Shown here piece after piece: positions 23,031 to 64,000 of a stretch of 64,000 nt of DNA. The notes beneath the pieces are model-generated. The model was given only the letters and a program-made list of their open reading frames with translations, was not told the origin of the DNA and did no database searches. The position numbers and the translations under genes were made by a program. Origin of the DNA: Parapristionchus giblindavisi. Its lineage: Eukaryota > Nematoda > Chromadorea > Rhabditida > Diplogasteridae. The stretch spans positions 494,501 through 558,500 of the forward strand of contig CALSFV010000015.1 of assembly GCA_943737045.1 (NCBI GenBank), in the 5' to 3' direction. Within the stretch, counting starts at the first letter, position 1, and each line of letters opens with the position of its first letter.

Positions 23031-23194
23031 AATGTTATACATTTTCATACTCTCACAATGTGAGGATCGACCCACAGGATAAGAATCATTAACCAATTTA
23101 AGCGAAAAATAACGATTTTTCTAAATCGGCCAGCATATTTAAAAAATATAAACAATATATAAAGCAATCCTGTGAGGACGCGGAAAATGTAAGT
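23031..23194. mobile_element. hAT-type MITE, family B (CATACATTTTC), copy 1
   Basis: It opens TATACATTTTCATACTCTCA and closes GAAAATGTA. The interior 'tgaggatcgacccac' and 'aacgatttttctaaat' match the copies at 34890, 50295 and 57033. Instead of a short target duplication it is bracketed by diverged direct repeats of about 75 bp. Confidence 0.7.
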
Positions 23195-24318
23195 GCGATC
23201 CCCTTGATTCCATTCATATTCATTCATTCACTAAACCCCATTCGTGAGATTGAACTATGATTCAATACATTCTGTACTCTGCCTCTTCTATTCCATCGCC
23301 CTACTGGCACGTAGGGGTGGTGGTTATATGGAAAATAAATATATTGGTCTTTAGTTCACTAGATGGAATGGTTATGGTCTCTCTCTCTCTCACTATCAAC
23401 CACCTTCTGTTTGTGTGATAATTCGACGAGGATGGTAACAGAGTAGATAGATATGATAAGAGATAATGAAGACTGAGACACTAATGTATGAAGGCCATCA
23501 TGATATTCGATCATGGAGGGGAAGAGATTATGGTTATTAGCGATAATAGGATAATGTGATGATAAACCATTGAATGTACTTCATTCATCAAATGTGTGGG
23601 ATAGAACGGATTATTCTCAATCTATCACATATAATCTATTTCATATATGCTCTTCATGGAATGTACTTCATAGGCCAAGAGAGAAGAAGAGTAAGAAGAA
23701 GACGGGAGGAAGTCAACAACAATCAACAATTTCTATTATTGATCCATTCATATATTATTGATGGCCCCCCTCCATAGTATCTGTCTATTCCATCTCTTCA
23801 TCGTACATACACACGACCACTTCAAGGAACTATATATGATGAGACGAAGAAGAAGACGAAGACGAATTAAGAGGGATACATCATACTAGAGACAGAAAGT
23901 GTACAGGGGAGGGGAGGATAGGAAAAGGACAATCGGTCACACCGAACATTCAATGTACACAGATGACACCTCTATTCATGGATCATGAATCAATCAATAA
24001 AATCATGGATCAATAGAAGAAAGAGACGAGTCATCAAATACAACAGATAGATACATATGCCGTGTATACATTCTCTATGCATCTTCTTCTTCTTCTTCTT
24101 CTCACTCTATACACCATCACATCTACCACTCCTTCTATTCAACTACTCCTCTCACAAACATCAATATTAGTAGAAGAGACCTCGTGATCTACTCCCTATT
24201 CACTATTCACCACCCGTCCATGTTCACAGTTGCATCAGCCTTACTCCTCCAAATTCTCTCTCACCCCCCCCCCCCCCCGCCAATCGATAGAATATAATGA
24301 AATAATTGATCTACATAC

Positions 24319-24507
24319 CTTCTTCATAGTCTTGACATCCTTATCTCTATTCCTCTTCTTAATCTCTTTCTTCTTCTTCACTTCATCTTCCTCTTCATTA
24401 TCCGAATATCCATCAATCTTCTGCAGAGGTCCATCATCATTCAGATACATTATACATCCTGGATCCGTGTATTCATATTCTGGGCGACGAACGATGAAGG
24501 AAGTCAT
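24319..24507 (-). CDS. candidate orphan exon, basic/acidic protein
   Basis: A minus-strand frame from the ATG at 24507 gives 63 codons ending in a good donor (AAG, then GTATGT). It reads PEYEYTDPGCIMYLNDDGP and then a DNEEEDEVKKKKEIKKRNR run. The first half is not simple-sequence and looks like real coding sequence. I do not recognise the family. It ends in phase 0, the phase needed by the first visible MOSPD exon 3.6 kb downstream, so it might be that gene's 5' exon or part of another gene. Three imperfect 26-bp repeats lie just upstream. Confidence 0.4.
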
Positions 24508-24527
24508 TGCAGACTCAAGGGCTGCTA

Positions 24528-24605
24528 CGCAGTGTCGACTGGTGGGGCTGCTATACAGTGCCGACTGGTGGGGCTGCTACGCAGTGTCAACTGGTGGGGC
24601 TGCCA
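24528..24605. repeat. 26-bp tandem repeat, 3 copies
   Basis: The unit 'gggctgctacgcagtgtcga' plus 'ctggtg' repeats three times with 1-3 differences each and a partial fourth. Confidence 0.8.
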
Positions 24606-24974
24606 CGCACTCAGAGTGTGCTTGCAGTGGCAGAGGCAGAAAAACGATAAGAGGAGGTCCAAAAAGTGCACGTGCCCTTGTCAGCTGTGAGGGAGAAGAA
24701 GTAGAGGGAAAGAGGGATGGAAATCGGAGAAGGGAGGGAGGGGAGAGAGTAGAAGAGATATTAGAGTGAGAGATAGAGATAGACACGACCAGTCTCTCTT
24801 TACTACTCTTATCTCTTCCCTTTCCAACTACGAAGAAGAAGAAGAAGAAGAAGAGGAATAGAGACTCTCTCCTCTCTTCTCTTCTCTCATATTCACTGAC
24901 CACTTCGGGTCCTAGTCCAGGAGGAGGCGGAGTTTGGCTATTGGAGACATACGTCTATACGAATAGATCGTGTA

Positions 24975-25257
24975 GAGGGAGAGAGGGAGAGAAAGAAGGG
25001 AGTGAGAGAGAGGTAGAGAGAGAGGGAGGGCAAGGGAGAGGTAGAGAAAGAGAGAGGTAGAGGGGAGAGGTAGAGAAAGAGAGGGCAATGGAGAGGTAGA
25101 GAAAGAGAGAGAGAGGACAAGGGAGAGGTAGAGAAAGAGAGAGAGAGGACAAGGGAGAGGGAGAGGACAAGGGAGAGAGGGAGAGGACAAGGGAGAGAGG
25201 GAGAGGACAAGGGAGAGAGGGAGAGGACAAGGGAGAGAGGGAGGACAAGGGAGAGGT

Positions 25258-25322
<65 letters not shown>

Positions 25323-25420
25323 ACAAGGGAGAGGTAGAGAAAGAGAGAGGGAGAGAGGACAAGGGAGAGGTAGAGAAAGAGAGGGAGAGAGGGGAGGCAG
25401 AGAAAGAGAGAGGGAGGGCT
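24975..25420. repeat. GA-rich minisatellite with embedded (GA)n
   Basis: Units such as 'ggacaagggagagggaga' and 'gagaggtagagaaagagaga' repeat across about 440 bp, with a pure GA run near 25266-25316. The long Ser/Leu/Pro-only reading frames on the minus strand here are translations of this repeat. Confidence 0.9.
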
Positions 25421-25449
25421 GATGCTTGGGTGGGTCAACCACCACCACA

Positions 25450-28098
25450 CCTTCCCATGATTTTCACATGTCCATTCATATAGTGCCCTCTTCCATTCAT
25501 CCCTTGAGGGCTTTCTTCCCAGTCCATCAAATATAATATATGATAGAGACAAGATGAGAACAGCAATAATCCCTACTTTATCGTAATGAACACTCTAACG
25601 CCTGATCAGCGCAACTATGCGACCCCTGATAAATTATGTTATGTTATCGTAATAGTACATTTCCCACTACCAAATATTAACCCAAAATAAGATTTCTTCA
25701 ATTTTACTCGTTCCACATTTTGGAGTTACTGCATATATCCACCATATCTCTCACACCATACAGAAGACACCTCTAGCTAGACATGGGTCATGAATCAATC
25801 GATAACATCGTGGATCAATAGAAGCGAGAGGCGAGTCTAACATCTAATACAACAGATAATAGATACAGAGAAGCCTAATATACTTCTCATCATTCAAGAT
25901 CATCAAATATATTTAATTCTCCCTACATCGCTTCTTGTCTACTCTATAATGACTCCATCCCCTTCCCTTCAGGGACGTCCAATCCACTTCTTATTCCCAT
26001 CTCATTATGAATCCCGTAGATGAAATGTCAAGATACAACTGCGACTCTTACGAGGAGAGGAGTTATTAAATGTGACAAATGGATACTGTAGATACACCAT
26101 ACATGACAGAGACAGAGCAAGTAAATTAGTACAGTCATAGATACTTCTCATTCCTCTATCTCATTATGAATTCCAAAGTTGAAATTATGAATACAGTCAT
26201 AGATACACGTATATATATATATATATATAGATAACCCATGTGGGGGCAATGTCGATAACATCTTATCGCATAGACGAGCACATCACAAACACGGTCAGTG
26301 CCAATGAACGGAGAGAAGTTTATCAGAGAAAAGAAAGAAAGGGAAATATTACGAGAAAAAGGGGGAATATTATTAGCAATGTGAATGAACAATTCTGCAT
26401 AGTAGAACTGATCAAATACAATACAATATTACTATAAAAATGAAAAAAAGGGGGGATTAATTAATTAGAGAGCCAGCAGCAGACACAGTAGGTCGCAGGG
26501 AAAGGGGAAAAGAGGGGCTACCCGTCGAGCCCGTCGTCCGATCAGAGAAATCAATATAGATGATGCAGTTCGAGAAACGCAAGAGGAGAAAGATGGGAAC
26601 GGAATCATAAGGATATCAATGGAACGAGAAAAGAAGGGGAAGGACGAGTGAATAAAGTGTATGATTGGAGAGAAAGGGGCCAATAACAATAACAACGACA
26701 ACAACAAACAACAATTATCATTCATCATGATACTTTCACTACTTTAGACCAATCAGTCAGTCAGTCCCTCTTATAGAGCGAGACTAATAGAAGATACACA
26801 CACACAATGAGAGATGAGAGTAGTACGGTAGACAGGAGTCTATCGATTAGACAAAGTATAATGAGATGATTGATTCATTGATATTGATGCATCATTATTG
26901 ATTGATTGAAGATAAAGGGGGTAAGCCATCAGATAAATACTACGATAGGGGATGGGAACACAAAGACTCATACATACGAACAACAACAATCGGGGACGGG
27001 AATAAATGAATAGAAAGAGGGGGGGGGGCATAGATACGGAAAGAGTCCGGCTCTGTCTTCATATTCTATCTAATAGAGATGTATGAATAACAACTAGGAG
27101 ATATATTGAGATACACTCATTCTAACAATATATCAATTAGATAGATAGATAGATGTCTTCTTAGAGAAGGATACTATATAGCATAGAAAAACAGTATGGA
27201 ATAGGTTTCATTGCATTTGGATGTGGGAAAGAATGAATAGAAGAGCTTATGATCAGCTGATAACAACTATTGATTGGTGTCAAAGGGGCGAGTGAGGGGA
27301 AGAGTACTTTGAGGTGAGAGGAGAGGGGGTCAAAAGAAACAATGAATCGACTATAGGCATACTCAATGAGTGTAACCTTCATTATACTGGTTATACAATG
27401 AGAAGAGGGAAAGGGAGAGTTCTATGACATACGGGAAAGGGAAAGAAGAAGAAGAAGAAGAAGAAGAACTAAGCACGTGAGGACAACATATTCATTGAGA
27501 ATACAATGAAGATAATGAATAATCAATAGATAGAAGATTAGATTATTAAGACTACGTACGGTACGAATCCATATAGAAATAGAAAGGACCGTCTTCTAGT
27601 AATGTAAGATGATGAGTGTAATTCGATGGTAGGTATATACTATTGAGGAAAGGCGGACACGCACACCACGTAAGTATGAGAGGAGAGTGAGAGTGAGATA
27701 GATACGGTAGACGATAAACTGCTAGAGGTGGTCGGATCATCCATATGGATCCGAATACCTTCGAGATTGCAGTTGCATATGCATCGCCTATCACGTATCG
27801 TGTATCGCGGAGCGCGTGTCGCCTTTGCCTCTTCAAAGACGGTCATCCCTTATTCATGGGCATGAGGATGCGGATACGCTTAAAGGACGCGGATACGCGG
27901 ACAAAACAATCAATATGAGAGACGCGGATCGCGTATCTCGAACTGCGGACGACGGAAAACGAGCGGACGGGTAGTAGTAACGAACGACTGTGAAATGGCT
28001 GCTGGAGGAGAGGAGAGGAATACGGTAGGAGGGATAGGAAGGAGATAGAAGGTGATTGGGTTACTGTAGATCGTCATCTTCAATAGACGAGTAGATCA
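25450..28098. other. intergenic stretch, simple repeats only
   Basis: I see short microsatellites (AT near 26210, GAA near 27450, a G-run near 27020). A GC-richer patch at 27780-27960 has repeated 'gcggatacgc'. No exon is supported. Confidence 0.45.
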
Positions 28099-32304
<4,206 letters not shown>

Positions 32305-32679
32305 CAAATAACAAACGTTCGCGATAAGCGAGCAGAAATAAGCTTGAGGTCCTCTTAAAAAGTTAACATTTCATTTGGATCGAATAATAAAGTACGAAAC
32401 GAGAATGGACAAAGGGCAATGGAGAGGTAGTCGAGAAATGGTCGACAGAATCGAAAAAACAGAGAACAAGAACCACGGCGATGAAATAACACTAATTTTG
32501 AATTTTGAAAATGTGGCCTAAAATGGAATTTTCACTACGTTTAGCAGAAAAACCGAAATCGCGCTATAAATTGTTCCGAGAAATTGATCGATTTTCTGTT
32601 GGTTTTTTCTCGTTTTCTCTGTTCGCCCGAGCAGATTCAAAGCGAATCGAACATTATTAGCACTAATTACAGGTAAAGA
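32305..32679. promoter_or_regulatory. shared upstream region of two divergent genes
   Basis: Only 375 bp separate the start codon of the DDX3 gene (minus) from that of the plus-strand neighbour, so both 5' ends and probably both promoters lie here. No TATA-like element is convincing. An acceptor (TTACAG) ends 8 bases before the plus-strand ATG. Confidence 0.5.
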
Positions 32680-61179
<28,500 letters not shown>

Positions 61180-62440
61180 GTGATTATTGATTTATTTATT
61201 TATGTTATTTATGTTATTTATTTTTGTTATTTTGACTAATTCTTGGCGTTGCTCATTCCTTTGGTTAGAAATCATTGACCACTAACGACAGAATGATCGA
61301 TGATAACATGAATGATATGAATTGAATGGTCGAAGTTATTCCTCATTTCATAATTTGCCTTCCTATACTTGAATTGCCCTTTTGCGGTTTTCAAAATTCT
61401 GGGAAACGCTTGGCTTATGGTATTTATCGGTGGCGCCAATTCAAATTTCTGTTTCTTATATTTGATTGATTTGTTTGAATGGGGCGTCTGTTCAATTATT
61501 GATTACGTTCTCATTTCCTTTTATCCTTATCCGTCTTTCTATCGATGAACCCATTATTCATGCATGTCGGCAACGATCGAAAATATGAAAAAGAAGAAGA
61601 AGAGGGATAAGGAGAAGTGCTTCTTCTTCTTCTATCTCTATCTCTCTTATTTGGCTTACTTTGACGATTGTCTTATTCGTCTCATTTTCATATTCTATCA
61701 CGTAATCACTCTCCATATATCTCATGTGTGGATATCACTTGTTTTGTTGATTGTTATTCTATATTTAAATTGATATGGTTTCGAAATTGAATGGGAAACA
61801 TGTGGAAAGGATGCATGATGTGTATGCATTGCATTGATATTTGCTAAATGGACTCGGATGAGAAGATGGAGGAGATTCTTACATGTTTAATATGATAAGT
61901 GTGTGAGAGATTGATAGAGAAGAGAGGAGTTGGAATGATGGATGATCTGATACGAAGAGATGGATTGAAGAAGATGAAGATGAAGAGACAAATTACATTT
62001 ATTATGGAATGGAAAACGATGATCAGGGGGATAAGAGGGATGAAGTGTTTTCTAATCGGTTGACTGATTAGTAATTGTGAAGGAAGAGGGAGATTAATGC
62101 TAGTTGGTCGTTTAAGAGATGAGGAAGAAGAGGGGATAGTAGCTTGTTTAGCTATGATGAGCTGAAGATCGGAGAGAGGGGTTGGTGTAGTTGAATTGTT
62201 ATTGGAAAGTGAGAGGAATATTAATGAAGATGCATGTATTAGGTAGGCTGAAAAAATTTCGAATGCAAACTTGTCTCATACTCTTGTTATTCTCAGTCAC
62301 TCGTATATTCATACTAAATAGAAGTGCATCCATATCATCAAAGTGTACTTACTGTTCAGTTCTTTCTAATTGCCCATGCGAAAATGCCGTACAGTGTGGT
62401 CTCTGACCGAATCTACATTTTCTTTCTCCTTTCCCCGACT

Positions 62441-62990
62441 GTTATGCATCGTTATATTTGCCTACGCCGTAACCCCCTCCGCCGCGTATCCGGTGCGTAA
62501 TGCAGTGTTCAGAACTTGGAAAATGCACGAAAATGCGGAAAATGCTGTTCAGAAGTTCGGGTGGAAAATGCCCGAAAATGCTCGATTTTGGCTCGAAAAA
62601 GATGGTTTTTAACGATTTAAAAGCGTTGAGACTCCTTGTTTCATGGAAAATAACTAAGTTAGGTCATTTGTAAAGTATTCTACTGAAACAAATATCTTAT
62701 GATCCGATTTTGAGCAGTTTAAGCGAAAAATCTATGAAAATGCTTAGAAAATTCAACATAGCCAGTCCATGTTTCAAATAAACACTTATCATCAATAAAA
62801 TGCGTCCGCAACACTGTTTGCAACCTATAAATGTTGATATTAAACTGAAAACCCATTGAAAAGTGCTTAAAATCATTGAAAATGAGCATTTTCTGAGCAT
62901 TTTCCACCTGAACTTCTGAACAGCATTTTCCGCATTTTCTTGCATTTACAAGTTCTGAACACTGCATTAGGCAAATGTAACGGTGCATTA
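62441..62990. repeat. inverted-repeat element, 'tgcagtgttcagaactt' type
   Basis: Left block 62501-62590 (aatgcagtgttcagaacttg, then 'gaaaatgcggaaaatgctgt') is mirrored at 62880-62972. The outer 'atgcatcgttatatttgcct' is mirrored at 62965-62990, with about 36 extra bases in the left arm. The centre is AT-rich and non-coding. Confidence 0.7.
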
Positions 62991-63510
62991 GACTACGTAA
63001 ACCGAGGTGTCTAGTCGAATCCAGTACAAGGAAGGGTGTCTGAATCTACTTTGGACTCGACGACAAAGAGGCACACAGTCAATTCTAATACTCATACTTT
63101 ATTTATATCAAGTGATAACACTAGATGAAGGGATTGGCGTTCTTCAATTCCTCCGTTGGTATCGACCACCATCTCGCACAGTCAAAATCGAGCAAAACTT
63201 ATTAGCCTACTGATACATATGGGATAAGATGATGAATGGGATTAAAAGCAATAGACGATATTAAATGAAATGAGATGGGACGGAGGGTTGATTGTTGTCT
63301 ACCTCTCTATCTCTCTCTATCGCTCTATCTATCTCTATCCCTGGACTACAATTGGTGTTGTTTGTGTATGCATCATTAGAGGGAGAACAAGAAAGAGGAA
63401 GGAAGAACGAAGGGGTAATTTGTGTCAGTGTTTTCCCAGTATTCTTTCATTGGAAAATAGACTGGGTACACTCAATGGGTGAATGATTAACTGTTGGAGA
63501 TGGACTAATG

Positions 63511-63622
63511 TATAGGTCGAATAGTTGGGTTATCGGTTATCAAAATGCGGTCAGGTTTTTCGATTTTTGGCAAATTTTGGCTCAAAATACGGTCATGCTT
63601 GGTATATACTTTTCGACCTATG
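63511..63622 (+). mobile_element. hAT-type MITE, family A, 112 bp
   Basis: TATAGGTCGAATAGTTGGGT to TTTTCGACCTATG. Flanking GACTAATG and GGCTAATG agree at 7 of 8 positions. Two 'gcggtcag'-type units inside. Confidence 0.88.
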
Positions 63623-64000
63623 GGCTAATGAATGAAATGGATTGTGCGATATGAAGTATAGTAGATGTAGTCACGTCGTGTAGTCTCAAAATGTACTAAT
63701 GTGATGATTAATGTGATCATGAGGAAGATATATTATGGACTATAATATGTTAATGTGATCGGTGATATGGAATCATGCATCGGGTACATGGAGAAGGAGA
63801 CATTTATTTATTTAATTAATTATTTATTTATTCCATCAAATATATATTTATAAACATATTATTGGCGAGGGAAAGAGAGATTACATATAATACATGGACG
63901 GGATAACAAATAAAGAGTTTTTTTTGCTGAAAATATTGAGGTGTTTGCTATACTGATAGTGGGTGTTTTTCTTCTCTTTTTGAGTAGATCGATACAAATG

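Larger units (their letters stand above)
20745..24318. other. gene-poor, repeat-rich stretch
   Basis: Holds CT/GA and AT microsatellites (20898-20918 AT, 20985-21026 C/CT run), a fold-back element (22337-22769) and a MITE with duplicated flanks (22946-23275). No exons were recognised. If the MOSPD gene has an upstream exon it may lie here or beyond. Confidence 0.5.
61180..64000. other. downstream stretch, no exon recognised
   Basis: If the plus-strand gene continues, this is intron. It contains a GATT run (61071-61106, just before the last exon), an inverted-repeat element (62441-62990) and a family-A MITE (63511-63622). No coding exon is supported. Confidence 0.45.

Noticed and set aside
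24912..25552. Ser/Leu/Pro-only frames of 135-204 residues
   Set aside because: Pure translation of the GA minisatellite in three frames.

Overview
The window is nuclear DNA of an invertebrate animal, most likely a nematode or another spliced-leader-using worm. The sequence shows many short GT-AG introns (the smallest 45-46 bp), splice acceptors lying only 2-7 bases before start codons with no upstream exon visible, Tc3-like and Penelope-like elements, and very abundant microsatellites. The species cannot be named from the sequence.

Layout. (1) 1-1.67 kb: non-genic, with a 176-bp tandem repeat. (2) 1.67-11.74 kb: the gene for the 49-kDa subunit of mitochondrial complex I (NDUFS2, minus strand, 14 exons, 480 aa). 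Its last four exons lie inside one arm of a large palindrome. The other arm carries an inverted, plus-strand copy of the same exons, and that copy's last intron was later hit by a Tc3-like fold-back transposon. (3) 12.45-16.42 kb: a 16-exon SLC17-type anion transporter on the plus strand (516 aa). (4) 19.41-20.74 kb: a MOSPD1/3-like protein on the minus strand, with an MSP domain and two C-terminal membrane helices. (5) 20.7-28.1 kb: mostly simple repeats, one fold-back element and one candidate orphan exon. (6) 28.10-32.30 kb: a complete 19-exon DDX3/PL10 DEAD-box RNA helicase on the minus strand (693 aa, C-terminal DWWGN). (7) From 32.68 kb a divergently transcribed Ser/Thr-rich gene of unknown function on the plus strand. 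Nine exons reach 37.95 kb, then a proposed 22.5-kb intron leads to exons at 60.46 and 61.14 kb, and the gene probably leaves the window. (8) That giant intron holds a Penelope-like fragment with identical 96-bp inverted ends, a 3.5-kb inverted-repeat element that encloses gene exons and a second fold-back element, several small MITEs, a stray copy of exon 4 of the host gene, and long CT/GA tracts. (9) 61.2-64 kb: repeats only.

The genes have unrelated housekeeping roles (respiration, anion transport, ER-membrane contact or trafficking, RNA unwinding) and do not form a pathway. The unusual content is the mobile and palindromic DNA. It includes two MITE families whose 8-bp target duplications can be read off directly, and a palindrome whose right arm preserves the empty insertion site of the Tc3-like element in the left arm.

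Gene models were built by hand from splice consensus, reading-frame continuity and recognition of protein families. The NDUFS2, SLC17 and DDX3 models close in frame from start to stop. The 5' end of the MOSPD gene and the 3' part of the unknown gene are uncertain.
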